From positions 62,001 through 126,000 of the forward strand of contig NZ_QBKR01000007.1 in the NCBI RefSeq assembly GCF_003054245.1: a DNA stretch of 64,000 nt, written 5' to 3'. The translations under genes and the position numbers were made by a program. This DNA is from Melghirimyces profundicolus (GTDB taxonomy: Bacteria > Bacillota > Bacilli > Thermoactinomycetales > DSM-45169). Positions 34,296-43,842 of this stretch are shown here, piece after piece. The notes below the pieces were generated by a model that saw only the letters and a list, made by a program, of their open reading frames with translations, made no database searches and had not been told where the DNA came from. Numbering within the stretch: the first letter of the stretch is position 1; each line of letters starts with the position of its first letter.

Positions 34296-35111
34296 AGGCA
34301 AGAACCCCTTCTGACTCAAATAGAGTTGTTCATCGGGGAATACTTTTTTTAGTCTGTCATAGACGATCCGATAAGCTGACCGATCATACCATTCTTCCAA
34401 ACCCAGTTCTTCGTACATCGAAAAAATACCCAAATTCCCGGTTCGTTTTCCTCCGCTGCCGTCTCCCATGAAATAATCGTCGACACAGACACGGTTGACC
34501 AATTTCTTTAACTTGACCGGAAACTGTTCACTGCTGGGCAACACCGGGGCGATCGTCACTTGAGTCGGCACCCCTTTATCGGCCAAAAGTTGCAGCGCCT
34601 TTAACCGAGCCTCAATCGGCGGGGCACCCGGCGTAAAATGTTTACGTATATCTTCCCGGTCTGTTTCAATGGTCATGCTGACCCGGACGCGATCCTTTAA
34701 AAGAAGAAACAGATCAATATCTCTGCATACCAGAGGGCTCCTGGTCTGCACGAATAAAAAGTCCGGTTGATTCTCCACCATGACTTCCAGCAAGGATCGG
34801 GTTATTTTCTCCTTGTACTCGACAGGTTGATAAGGGTCGGTGCTGGATGACATAAAAATCGTCACTTTCCCTTTACTCTTGGCTCTCTTAAGCTCTTTGC
34901 GCAGGATGTCTGCCGATTTCTTTTTGATGTCCACCCAGGTTCCCCATTCCTCCTCACGGAATATCGAAACAGGCATTTGGCGCACATAGCAGTACGAACA
35001 ACCAAATGAACAACCCGTATAGGGATTGAGAGAGTGGCTATAACCGGAAAGAAATCCTGTTCCTTTATTAAGGAGTCTTTTTGGGTATTTATAAAAGAAC
35101 TTGCTCTTCAT
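34293..35111 (-). CDS. SPL family radical SAM protein
   Basis: A 272-residue radical SAM enzyme. The iron-sulphur site is CSFGCSYCYV (CxxxCxxC), preceded by SLNPYTGC and followed by TIFMSSSTDPYQPVE, the pattern of the spore photoproduct lyase-like Rv2578c group. Spore photoproduct lyase itself is longer and repairs UV damage; members of this shorter group have unknown substrates. The TAG stop coincides with the end of the repeat element. It may be transcribed with the 2OG oxygenase gene 87 bases upstream. Confidence 0.87.
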   Translation of the reverse strand: MKSKFFYKYPKRLLNKGTGFLSGYSHSLNPYTGCSFGCSYCYVRQMPVSIFREEEWGTWVDIKKKSADILRKELKRAKSKGKVTIFMSSSTDPYQPVEYKEKITRSLLEVMVENQPDFLFVQTRSPLVCRDIDLFLLLKDRVRVSMTIETDREDIRKHFTPGAPPIEARLKALQLLADKGVPTQVTIAPVLPSSEQFPVKLKKLVNRVCVDDYFMGDGSGGKRTGNLGIFSMYEELGLEEWYDRSAYRIVYDRLKKVFPDEQLYLSQKGFLP

Positions 35112-35198
35112 GCGGAATCCTCCAGAGGTTTTACACTGTACAGGGTCCGTACATTCGTTTTGAGGGTTCGATTTTACTTTCAGTATAGCGCCCGGGCA

Positions 35199-35912
35199 TC
35201 ACTTCGCGTCATGGAAAATAATACCCAAGCTGTATCTCGTACCCGAAGTGACGGTGCTGACCCCGTGCCGAAGTCGGGTTTTATAGTAACCGCGCTTTCC
35301 GGAAACAGGACGATGATGGGTGGGAAAGATCAGTCCGGATCCTTGTTCCAATGTAATCACATGTCCCCTGCTTTGTGCCCTTGGCCTTTGTTCCACCAGC
35401 ATAAATTCCCCACCGGTGTAATCCACCCCTCTTTGATTTAATGCGAATACCACCTGGAACGGAAAGAAAATGTCACCGTATAAATCCTGATGCAGACAAT
35501 TGTATCCACCTGCTTCATACTTTAAAATCAGCGGAGTTGGCCGTACCTGTCCCTGCTGGTGACATTGATTGAGAAATTCCTGTAGATCAGATGGATAGAT
35601 GGCATCATCTCCGAGCCGCTGCAGCCACCGATTCGCCGTTTTTGCCAGTTCGGGGTAAAAGCTTGTGCGCAGTTGTTGCAACAAGGGCGGAAGAGGAGAT
35701 TGAAAATATTTGTACTCTCCTCTTCCAAACCGGTATCGGGTCATATCAATCGTGCTTCGAAAGAAGGATTCCTGATCATACATATTTATGATTTCGCGGC
35801 ACTGATCCTTGTCCAATAAGGAAGGAATCAAAGCATATCCATGCTCGTCCAGCGATTGTTGCAACAACTTCCAGTCCAAAGAAGCAACGCGTTCCGTGAT
35901 CGGATCAGGCAT
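35199..35912 (-). CDS. 2OG-Fe(II) oxygenase family protein
   Basis: A 237-residue double-stranded beta-helix protein. The iron-binding HxD is in YNCLHQDLYGD, and the distal histidine and 2OG-binding arginine are in RLRHGVSTVTSGTRYSLG. YALIPSLLDKDQCREI is the N-terminal signature of the prolyl-4-hydroxylase-like group. It would hydroxylate a protein or small molecule, or act in nucleic acid repair; the substrate is unknown. It lies upstream of the SPL-type gene on the same strand. Confidence 0.87.
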   Translation of the reverse strand: MPDPITERVASLDWKLLQQSLDEHGYALIPSLLDKDQCREIINMYDQESFFRSTIDMTRYRFGRGEYKYFQSPLPPLLQQLRTSFYPELAKTANRWLQRLGDDAIYPSDLQEFLNQCHQQGQVRPTPLILKYEAGGYNCLHQDLYGDIFFPFQVVFALNQRGVDYTGGEFMLVEQRPRAQSRGHVITLEQGSGLIFPTHHRPVSGKRGYYKTRLRHGVSTVTSGTRYSLGIIFHDAK

Positions 35913-36150
35913 AACGGATTCTCCCTTGCATGTGCTTTTTCATCACCCGAGAAAGGACCATCATCCATTGGATATCGGCACCAAGAGCGGCTCCAACTTT
36001 TTCCGCCCTTTAATATTCTCTATGTTCGTCTGTTTTTATTCATTGGTTTCAACCGGCTGATAGGGTGGGTCCAGCCCACCAAGGGGATGCCCCCTGTCCG
36101 GGTTTGCTGTTATTAAAAGCCTTCCTGCCCAATGTATCATTAAACCATTC

Positions 36151-36184
36151 AAGCCAAGTGGAGCAATCTACCTGGCTTTTTTTA
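36151..36184 (+). terminator. Terminator-like hairpin without an obvious gene
   Basis: AAGCCAagtGG and CCtGGCTT, followed by seven T. No plus-strand gene ends upstream within several hundred bases. Confidence 0.45.
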
Positions 36185-36267
36185 TTCAAGCACATCCAGC
36201 ACGATGATCCGTTTAACCACCAGTCCTATTAACGCATCATCATCAACTCCAAATATTGTAAATCAGT

Positions 36268-36295
36268 TTGATTTGTTTGTCCATTAAGGTAAAAT
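36268..36295 (+). promoter_or_regulatory. Promoter of the small membrane protein gene
   Basis: TTGATT (36268-36273), a 16-base spacer and TAAAAT (36290-36295), 36 bases before the ATG. Confidence 0.5.
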
Positions 36296-36331
36296 ATAGG
36301 AAGGAAATTGTACGACGGAGGACGACAGACG

Positions 36332-36481
36332 ATGTTCAAACAGATCCTATTCCAATTGGTATTTGCCATTTTCACCCTGTTCGTCGTTTTGTCTCTCAGT
36401 GTGTTAGGCGTGGATGCGCTCATGGCCTATCTGGGGGATCATCCAACCATTGTGGACGCATTTTCCACGCTATTTTCATAA
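36332..36481 (+). CDS. Small membrane protein (49 aa)
   Basis: A 49-residue protein from ATG 36332 with a single long hydrophobic segment (LVFAIFTLFVVLSLSVLGV) and a short polar tail (YLGDHPTIVDAFSTLFS). GGAGG lies ten bases upstream and a promoter further up. It has the look of a real small gene, but I do not recognise it. Confidence 0.55.
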   Translation: MFKQILFQLVFAIFTLFVVLSLSVLGVDALMAYLGDHPTIVDAFSTLFS

Positions 36482-36744
36482 AGTCGTAACTTAGGGACTT
36501 GAGATTAAGGTAGATGAAATATAATGGGGCGCGCATTTTAGCTGAAACGTTGCTGAATGCTTGAGAGCTTGTTCTTTTGCAAGATAATACCTTTTCATAT
36601 TTTTCTAACAAAAACAAATTGACGATCGGCACAAGAACATTTATTCTTACCCTGCCAACGACTATTAAACGACAATTACCCAAATTGTATTAAAAAATTA
36701 GCAACGAAAAACGCACAACAGAGATAAGGGTGAGAGGAATTACT

Positions 36745-38166
36745 ATGAAAAAAGAGATGAAATTCAGTATTGCAATTATTCCGCTCGTCGTTATGATCGT
36801 TGTGATGGCGATTACTGTTATTAAACTCGAGCAAGGGCCTCATATTCCACTCATCGTTGGAACCATAGTTGCTGCTCTTGTCGCATGGCGTTCCGGGTTT
36901 AAATGGAAAGAGATAGAAGAGGCAATGTATAAGGGGATTCGCCTCGCACTACCTGCTGTTGTCATCATTATGCTCATTGGTCTGACGATCGGTGCATGGA
37001 TTGGCGGCGGAATTGTTGCCACAATGATTTATTTTGGTTTAAAAATGATTACACCATCACTCTTCCTCGTTACGATGGTAATCATTTGTGCAGTTGTATC
37101 TTTAGCCATCGGCAGTTCCTGGTCAACGATGGGGACAATTGGGGTTGCCGGTATGGGAATTGGATTAAGCATGGGCATTCCTGCTCCAATGGTAGCTGGT
37201 GCGATCATTTCAGGAGCTTATTTCGGCGATAAAATGTCACCACTTTCAGACACGACAAACTTAGCATCAGGCCTGACAAACACAGATTTATTTGTTCATA
37301 TTCGCCACATGCTTTTTACAACGATTCCAGCTTTCGTCATTACGTTAATTGTTTTTGCGATATTAGGAAGGAACTTTGGAGAAAATCGGATCGATTCAAC
37401 AAAAATTGATCAAACGGTGCAAGTATTACAGGACAGCTTTGTTCTTTCACCTTTTTTATTAATCATTCCAGTGCTTGTTATTGTTTTGGTGGCAAAAAAG
37501 GTTCCTGCCATTCCGGCATTAATCGTTGGAATTACCCTTGGCTTTTTGGCTCAAATAGTTGTTCAAGGAGACTCCATTTCCGAAGCAGTTTCAGCACTCC
37601 AAAGCGGCTATGTGATTGATACCGGAAATAAAATGGTGGACGACCTTTTTAATCGCGGTGGCTTGGATTCCATGATGTACACCGTTTCGATGGCGATTGT
37701 AGCAATGACTTTTGGTGGTATTCTTGAGAATACAGGAATGCTGGAAGCCATTGTGAAACAAATTTTAAAGGTTGCGAAATCCGCAAAAGGATTAGTCGTT
37801 TCGACAGTTGTCTCATGCTTTGCAACCAATGCGTCTTGTTCTGAGCAATATATTTCGATCATTATTCCATCTCGGATGTATGCAAAAGCATACCGTGAAA
37901 AAGGATTGCACTCAAAGAATTTATCTCGTGCGCTTGAAGATGGTGGTACATTGACATCCGTTTTTATTCCATGGAATACATGCGGAGTCTTCATTTTTGG
38001 TACGCTGGGTGTCCACGCGTTTGAATATGCACCATATGCCGTTCTGAACTTTACCGTTCCGTTGATTTCGATTATTTTTGCGATCACAGGTTTAACAATG
38101 ACAAAATGGACAGAATCTGAAATCATCGCACTGCAAAAGGAAGAAGAAGCTAAATTGAACGGTTAA
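36745..38166 (+). CDS. nhaC: NhaC family Na+/H+ antiporter
   Basis: A 473-residue membrane protein with about eleven hydrophobic segments. NhaC signatures are SLAIGSSWSTMGTIGVAGMG and AYFGDKMSPLSDTTNLASG, containing the polar residues used for ion exchange. C-terminal SCFATNASCSEQYISI and WNTCGVFIFGTLGV are also typical. It expels Na+ in exchange for H+, or exchanges organic acids such as malate/lactate in the MleN branch. ATG 36745 follows GAGAGGA with six-base spacing. The gene is AT-rich and stands alone, ended by a terminator. Confidence 0.9.
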   Translation: MKKEMKFSIAIIPLVVMIVVMAITVIKLEQGPHIPLIVGTIVAALVAWRSGFKWKEIEEAMYKGIRLALPAVVIIMLIGLTIGAWIGGGIVATMIYFGLKMITPSLFLVTMVIICAVVSLAIGSSWSTMGTIGVAGMGIGLSMGIPAPMVAGAIISGAYFGDKMSPLSDTTNLASGLTNTDLFVHIRHMLFTTIPAFVITLIVFAILGRNFGENRIDSTKIDQTVQVLQDSFVLSPFLLIIPVLVIVLVAKKVPAIPALIVGITLGFLAQIVVQGDSISEAVSALQSGYVIDTGNKMVDDLFNRGGLDSMMYTVSMAIVAMTFGGILENTGMLEAIVKQILKVAKSAKGLVVSTVVSCFATNASCSEQYISIIIPSRMYAKAYREKGLHSKNLSRALEDGGTLTSVFIPWNTCGVFIFGTLGVHAFEYAPYAVLNFTVPLISIIFAITGLTMTKWTESEIIALQKEEEAKLNG

Positions 38167-38213
38167 TAAGGAAAAAGAACTTGATATTGGTTCAGACGTT
38201 CCAATCAAAGAAA

Positions 38214-38247
38214 GGAAAGTTCGAGCTTTAAAACTTTCCTTTTCGTT
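38214..38247 (+). terminator. Terminator of nhaC
   Basis: GGAAAGTT (38214-38221) pairs with AACTTTCC (38232-38239), followed by TTTTCGTT. Confidence 0.75.
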
Positions 38248-38450
38248 ATTTATAGACAGTGTGCCAGCATGGGAGGGAAACATCTTGATCACCTCATTCC
38301 AGCGTAGCCGAACGGGTGATCGATGGAACTGGGGATGGGTGGGGAAAGTTACGAGGTCACCTGGAGTGCTTTATTCAAAGAATTCTATTAAACAAAAAAG
38401 TATCATTTATGATATGGTTAATATGAGTTTGGTGCAGGGAGGGGGATCAG

Positions 38451-40490
38451 ATGTCCTTTCTTCAAGTTGTGAAAGATGGACAAGTTGTTTCGATGGATAA
38501 AAAGGCTCTTTTTGATACAGAGAGATATGATTATCTGTCTGCTGTTACTTACGTTGCCTCCCCTCGCTATTTTTTCGAGGCCACACAAGGTTTCTCATCC
38601 GTTCATCTCATTCTGGGAATCGAAGATCGGGAAAACCATCAATCATTTACCGACGGACTTTATAAGCTGGCCAGTCAAGATGAACGGGCAAAATTTTGGA
38701 ATTCCCTCGATCTGCCGACCAAGGAAAAAATGAGAAAGGGCCAATACTCTGTTCGCTTCAGTTCAGATAAACCGATTCACTCAAAGATCTATCTGTTAAG
38801 TCACTCCCAAACAGAAGAGACCCGCCTGATTATGGGATCCGCCAATTTCACCCCCCATGGATTTGGGGAGGGAAACCAATTTGAAGACGTGATGGTCTTT
38901 GACAATGACCCACTATATGCCGTTTATAAAAAACGGTTTGATAAAATTCAGGAAGAAACGATCGATTACATACCGGATTTTATCAAGAAAGAGAAAAAAC
39001 CGGAAGAAATTCTTCTTGTCGATCCCGATTTGAAGACGAACTGGACCATTCAAGAAATGACGGAGTTGAGAGACAAAAAAATCGCGATACCCGAAGAGAC
39101 TTGGGAAGCCCTGCAAAACCGTCCTCAAGAATTGGATAAGGAAAAGAAAGAAGCTCAGGATCGAATCCAGCTTCTTAAATTAGTCATCCAAAAAGATTCT
39201 AAAAATAAGACAATCAAGCCTGCCACGGTGAAGATGCTGCAGAAGAGACGGAATAAAATCACCGCGACCGTTACAACGAAATACCAAGACAATGAAGGAC
39301 TGGACAATCGACAGCCTGTTTTATTTGACCCAGGGACCTCCCAGTTATATGTCAAAACCGAACCAGAAGAAGGCGAAACGGAACCCCGTTTAATCCCATA
39401 TTCCAAACCGGCCACAAAAGAGGAGATTCACCATCAGCTGTCCTTGATCCATCAATTTATCGATGCGTATCAACGCTTCACCGTTGAGAAAGAGGTGGAG
39501 AACCAAAAGCGGATCTTTGAAGCCATCCTTTATGGGCTAACATCGCCTTGGATGTGGAAGATTCGGGACCATTACGCCACCATGGAAGGGAGCAACAGTG
39601 CTCGTTCCGATTTTCCAGCTTTCTTGATCCTTGCTGGAATGCCCCGACAAGGGAAAACGGCTGTGATCGAATTTCTCGGCATGATGATGGGATGTGACCC
39701 CCATTACCGTTGGTACACCGATTTTAAGAGTGAAGTTCATCTCCGAAGTTTTTTTGAGTCCGAATGGATCATGCCGTTACTGATCGATGAAATCCCCGAT
39801 CGTTTCTTCACCGGAAAAAGAGGAGAAGAGCTGATCAAACACGTTAGCAATCAAATGTTCAACAAGCACCCGTGTATGATCGGAACGACCAACTCGACCA
39901 AGTTCCATTCCTCACCGCAAAACATTCGCAGGATCTATTACCTTCAAATCAACAACACCTTCCCCGAAGAGAACTTAGCCGAATCCCGACGATATTTAAC
40001 CCGAGTTCAGTCGGAACTGAATGCTTCGTTGTTCAAAGATGTGACCTATCGGATGGGACAAAAGATCAAAAACGATGAACCCTTTTACACACTGGATGAT
40101 CCTCTGTCTGCGACCCGACAAATCTTTTTGGACTATTACAACAAAGTCGGGTTGGAAGTCCCGCCGTATTTCCCTTACCATCGGTTTTCGGACTATAAAG
40201 AACGCCAACGAAACACGTGGAGGAACCTGTATCGTCAGTTCAGTGAACACTTCCAGTTGATCGACGGGGAAGAAGATAAAATGGTAATCAATATTCACGA
40301 TTTTCCAGGAACGAAAACCGATTTACAACAGAAAGTAAATCTGCTGCCCGTCGAATGCATTGCAGACAATCAAGACCTGCTCATTGTATGGACCGATCGC
40401 TTTTTCAATTTTATCGGGATGAAGAAGCCTAAACTCAGCCTTTTGCGTCGGATTACGTTAGGAATTAAAGGATCGCTGATAAAACAATAG
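38451..40490 (+). CDS. Phospholipase D-like nuclease / P-loop ATPase fusion
   Basis: A 679-residue two-part protein. The N-terminal part (about 1-180) is a PLD-type domain with His110 and Lys112 in PIHSKIYLLS, Asn132 in GSANFTPHG, and acidic Glu145-Asp146, a single HxK...N half-site. Residues 180-330 form a charged, partly coiled linker. A P-loop NTPase follows: Walker A AGMPRQGKTAV (396-403), Walker B PLLIDEIPD (Asp446, Glu447), a sensor Asn481 in IGTTNS, and NIRRIYYLQ as a possible arginine finger. ATG 38451 follows GGGAGGGGG. It is a lone, AT-rich gene between housekeeping transport and decayed genes. A DNA-directed defence role is likely but inferred. Confidence 0.75.
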   Translation: MSFLQVVKDGQVVSMDKKALFDTERYDYLSAVTYVASPRYFFEATQGFSSVHLILGIEDRENHQSFTDGLYKLASQDERAKFWNSLDLPTKEKMRKGQYSVRFSSDKPIHSKIYLLSHSQTEETRLIMGSANFTPHGFGEGNQFEDVMVFDNDPLYAVYKKRFDKIQEETIDYIPDFIKKEKKPEEILLVDPDLKTNWTIQEMTELRDKKIAIPEETWEALQNRPQELDKEKKEAQDRIQLLKLVIQKDSKNKTIKPATVKMLQKRRNKITATVTTKYQDNEGLDNRQPVLFDPGTSQLYVKTEPEEGETEPRLIPYSKPATKEEIHHQLSLIHQFIDAYQRFTVEKEVENQKRIFEAILYGLTSPWMWKIRDHYATMEGSNSARSDFPAFLILAGMPRQGKTAVIEFLGMMMGCDPHYRWYTDFKSEVHLRSFFESEWIMPLLIDEIPDRFFTGKRGEELIKHVSNQMFNKHPCMIGTTNSTKFHSSPQNIRRIYYLQINNTFPEENLAESRRYLTRVQSELNASLFKDVTYRMGQKIKNDEPFYTLDDPLSATRQIFLDYYNKVGLEVPPYFPYHRFSDYKERQRNTWRNLYRQFSEHFQLIDGEEDKMVINIHDFPGTKTDLQQKVNLLPVECIADNQDLLIVWTDRFFNFIGMKKPKLSLLRRITLGIKGSLIKQ

Positions 40491-41297
40491 ATAATCAGAA
40501 GATTAAAGGCTTTCGAAGACGGCCTGGAAAGGGCCATTTTTTTATCCACGGATCATCGATGGTTGAAAAAATAAAAGGGAAATCTGTCCAGATGAATCCG
40601 AGACACTCCCGGAAGCCGTCGATGGAGATGCTCCTGCAAATCATTATCACGGTATCTGGAAGATCAGGTCCTTGGAAGTGGTGTGGATGAAGGAAACAAT
40701 CGCGTATTCTCCTTACTTGTGTAGGTGGTAACGGTTTGTGTTCTGATCGCACGAAAATGACCCGTACATGCTTGAAAACTGGGCGGGTCACTGTACGAGT
40801 CGTCTGGGATCACGCCCGTAAGGCGTGGCCCGGTATCCCTCACACTCATAAACAGTATGCTCGGTTGTTGAAATCAAACCCCTAACCATAAGGAAATGGT
40901 CAAAGTTTTCTTATTTAAACCGCCTTCAATCCTTATCAGAAAAAGGTTATATCAATCTCACAAAGCTTAATTGCTTGTATACGATAGGAAAATTAGACTT
41001 CAGGGGCCCGGCAATCCCCGGGGGAACTAATTGTAGATTTTTAGCTTGCAGGTTCTGACCCGAAGAATACATAGGATAAACAAATTGTTCATAGAGTAGT
41101 CAAGTTGTTCATCCTTTTAAACAGTTTGGGAAAACACGGTGTGTATAAGCTTGTTGTGTCGTCGTTTATTAATCCCTGCCTTTGGTATGATTTTTGCTCT
41201 TTTAACTAGAGCGACTGGTTAACATTGCTTACCAAATCTTAGGGAGGGGAATGGTTTGCAGTTGTAGATGTCAAACCTCTGGTTAGTGAATTTTTGA
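40491..41297. other. Intergenic region of about 800 bases, no gene seen
   Basis: No frame has believable protein sequence or a ribosome site. A hairpin lies at 40806-40839 (GGGAT + CACGCC loop GGCGTG + ATCCC). It may be remains of a mobile element or gene lost next to the alcohol dehydrogenase remnant. Near 41245 a GGAGGGG site precedes a short frame reading FAVVDVKPL, possibly the old N-terminus of that dehydrogenase. Confidence 0.4.
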
Positions 41298-41786
41298 CGG
41301 AGTCTCGGGGCCCAGGTGATCGCCGTCGATATTGACGATCAAAAGCTGGAAATGGCCAAGCAAGAAGGGGCAATAGCAACCGTCAATGCCAAAAATGAAA
41401 ACGTCCCCGAAGCAATTCAAGAAATTACAAAAGGCGGTGCACATGTCGGACTGGATGCGTTGGGCATTAAGGATACGGTTCTCAACTCGGTCCTGTCCTT
41501 GCGAAAAGGTGGACGTCATGTACAGGTTGGACTTACCACGGCAGAAGAAGGTGGTTTTGTGTCTCTGCCCGTTGATCTCATTACTGCATTTGAAATTGAC
41601 TTTGTCGGCAGTATCGGCAACCCACACCCTGATTACCAGGGTCTGTTAAATTTGGTTGCATCAGGTCGGCTTAATCCAAAAAGATTGGTTGAGCGTGAAG
41701 TCAGCTTAAATGATGTCAACGAAGTGTTCGAAAATATGACACAATATAAAACGAAGGGCTTCAATGTCATCACTAAATTTAGTTAA
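41298..41786 (+). pseudogene. Zinc-dependent alcohol dehydrogenase, C-terminal remnant
   Basis: About 160 residues of the C-terminal half of a medium-chain dehydrogenase. It starts within the Rossmann fold (LGAQVIAVDIDDQKLEMAK) and includes GGAHVGLDALG, LRKGGRHVQVGL and the end GFNVITKFS. The N-terminal catalytic domain with its zinc ligands and the glycine-rich turn are missing, so it cannot be active. A normal terminator follows. It faces the sigma-54 activator remnant; such activators often control an adjacent dehydrogenase. Confidence 0.8.
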
Positions 41787-41800
41787 CTACTTTCAAAGAG

Positions 41801-41837
41801 GACCCCTGCCGGATTTTTTCCTGCAGGGGTCTTTTTT
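41801..41837 (+). terminator. Strong terminator after the dehydrogenase remnant
   Basis: GACCCCTGC (41801-41809) and GCAGGGGTC (41823-41831) form a perfect nine-base stem followed by six T. Confidence 0.85.
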
Positions 41838-42617
41838 AACGGAGACCGTATTGTTTAAGCCGTTTATACAGAGTGCCACGGGAGATACCCATGATTCGAG
41901 CTGTTTTTGAGATATTGTACTTGGTTGATTACAGAAGCCTGAGGATATATTCACGTTCCTTGTTTGGTTTTTCTTTCTCTATTCTCATAGACTCGTTAAG
42001 GGGGGGATCGGCGGAGCAGAGCTCGTCTTCCAAAATGGATGGCGGCAAATGTTTCAACTGGATAACGGAACCTTCTGTAAATAATAAAGCATACTCTACA
42101 GTATTTTTCAGTTCACGCACGTTGCCAGGCCAATCGTAATGTTCCAATCTGTCGATTGTTTCCGGTGCAAAGACGTGGGTTTTCTCCATATTTTCTTTTT
42201 TTCAAATTGCCGCATAAAATGCTCAGACAGAGCAAGAATGTCCTCTTTTCGTTCTCTTAGTGGCGGGACAGTAAATGAAATTATATTTAATCGAAAATAG
42301 AGGTCGGAACGGAACGTTCCTTCATGAACCGCTTTCCGTAAATTTTTGTTTGTAGCGGCAATTAAGCGAACGTCCACTCGGCGCAATTTTTGTTCACCAA
42401 TACGTGTCAACTGTTTTTCTTGTAAGACTCGAAGTAGCATCGATTGGGTCGGAAGGGGGAGTTCGCCAACCTCATCCAAGAAGAGGGTGCCGCCGTCTGC
42501 GCATTCGAAGAGTCCTGCTTTTCCTTCTTTCAATCCACCAGTGAACGTTCCTTTGCCGTAACCGAGAAATCCAAGTGTCATCTGAATAATAGGAAGCTTC
42601 GTAGTACCTCCCCCCAT
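41836..42617 (-). pseudogene. Sigma-54-dependent activator remnant (AcoR type)
   Basis: Broken pieces of a sigma-54 activator on the minus strand. The AAA+ part has GTFTGG (GAFTGA-loop region), FECADGGTLFLDEVGELPL (Walker B) and RLIAATNKNLRKAV. After a frameshift near 42190 it continues with DWPGNVRELKNTVEYALLF, and after a stop near 41930 with the Fis-type helix-turn-helix ISKTARIMGISRGTLYKRLK. The sensor domain and Walker A are absent upstream of 42617. At least two frame breaks and a 5' deletion make it a pseudogene. Confidence 0.85.
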
Positions 42618-42957
42618 ACAGACGATACTCTTGGGTCCAATGGGTGCTTCCTCTTGTAGACTATTATAAAGACATTAAATGATAAAAGTAAGAAAACAAA
42701 GGAGTTACATCCCAAGGAATAAACAGAAGAAGGTGGTTTTGTGCATCGCCCGATTTACGAAAAACTGGATTGGGAAGCCTCATTTTTTATACGGGATCTC
42801 GATTCTTCACCCTTGCTTGAAGCGAAGGATACAGTTCTCTGTTCAACAATCTGGATCGCTATTGACTTGTAACTTCCCTTGTGTAAATTTATTGACTTAG
42901 TATTATATTCTGATTATTATAGAAAGGGAACAAATCCCAATCAAAGGAGGTTTCGCG
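42618..42957. other. Leader region of the cox cluster
   Basis: No gene. It separates the activator remnant from coxM and holds the cox promoter near its end. The A/T-rich composition contrasts with the GC-rich cox genes. Confidence 0.5.
42892..42920 (+). promoter_or_regulatory. Probable promoter of the cox cluster
   Basis: TTGACT (42892-42897), a 17-base spacer and TATTAT (42915-42920), 38 bases before the coxM start. A second TTGACT at about 42862 may be an alternative. Confidence 0.55.
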
Positions 42958-43842
42958 TTGTTTCCCAACTCATTTGAGTATATGGCCCCCACCACTTTGG
43001 CGGAGGCGGTGGAACTGATGCAGCGGCACGAATACGACGCGAAAGTGCTCTCAGGCGGACAAAGTCTGTTGCCGATGATGAAACTGCGCATGGCGGCGCC
43101 GCCCATCCTGATCGACATCAACAGTATTGATGAACTGAGAGGGTGGAAAGAAGAAAGCGGTTTCCTTCGGATCGGAGCGCTGACCCGACACTCGGAGCTG
43201 GAAAATGCGGTGGAGTTGCGGGACCGCTACCCGCTTTTGGCTGAGACCGCCGTCTGGATCGCCGATCCTCTGGTGCGCAATCGGGGTACGATCGGCGGCT
43301 CGCTGGCCCACGCCGATCCGGCTTCCGACTGGGGGGCGGCCATGTTGGCCTTGCATGCCCGGGTGGAGGGGATTGGGTCCGGGGGGGAGCGGCAGATTCC
43401 CATGGACGACTTTTTCGTGGACACGTTCACCACGGCGCTGGAGGAGACCGAGATCGCCACGGCGGTACTTGTTCCGAAGCCGGCGGGTCGGACCGCCGGA
43501 CGGTATCTGAAGATTGAACGGAAAGCCGGTGACTTCGCGATCGCGGGACTCGCCATCCATGTGGTGCTGGCTTCCGACGGAACCGTCGCCGAGGCGGGGT
43601 TCGGCATCTGCGCGTGTGGTCCGGTTCCGCTGCGGGGGAAGCGTGCGGAGGAGTACTTGCTGGGCAAGAAGCTGACGCCGGAGACGATTGATGACGTCTC
43701 CCGCATGGTCCCGGAAGACGCCGATCCGGAAGACGATCTGCGCGGGAGTGCGGCTTATAAGCGCGACGTTCTGCGGGTGTTCGCCGAGCGGGGTTTATCC
43801 GATATCGCGAAAGAACTGCAGGGAGAGGGGGTAGTGGGATGA
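42958..43842 (+). CDS. coxM: CO dehydrogenase medium (FAD) subunit
   Basis: A 294-residue FAD-binding subunit of the molybdenum hydroxylase family. FAD-binding motifs are [17 protein letters not shown] and [20 protein letters not shown]. It passes electrons from the iron-sulphur subunit to the respiratory chain. TTG 42958 follows AAAGGAGG. The next gene overlaps it (ATGA), and the order M-S-L is that of known aerobic CO dehydrogenase operons. As for CoxM, it has the C-terminal FAD-binding fold without extra domains. Confidence 0.93.
   Translation: MFPNSFEYMAPTTLAEAVELMQRHEYDAKVLSGGQSLLPMMKLRMAAPPILIDINSIDELRGWKEESGFLRIGALTRHSELENAVELRDRYPLLAETAVWIADPLVRNRGTIGGSLAHADPASDWGAAMLALHARVEGIGSGGERQIPMDDFFVDTFTTALEETEIATAVLVPKPAGRTAGRYLKIERKAGDFAIAGLAIHVVLASDGTVAEAGFGICACGPVPLRGKRAEEYLLGKKLTPETIDDVSRMVPEDADPEDDLRGSAAYKRDVLRVFAERGLSDIAKELQGEGVVG

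Larger units (their letters stand above)
35913..36331. other. Intergenic region between the oxygenase and a small membrane gene
   Basis: No supported gene. It carries a plus-strand terminator-like hairpin at 36151-36184 (AAGCCAAGTGG with CCTGGCTT, then T run). That suggests a lost plus-strand gene or small RNA ending there. The promoter of the next small gene follows. Confidence 0.4.
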
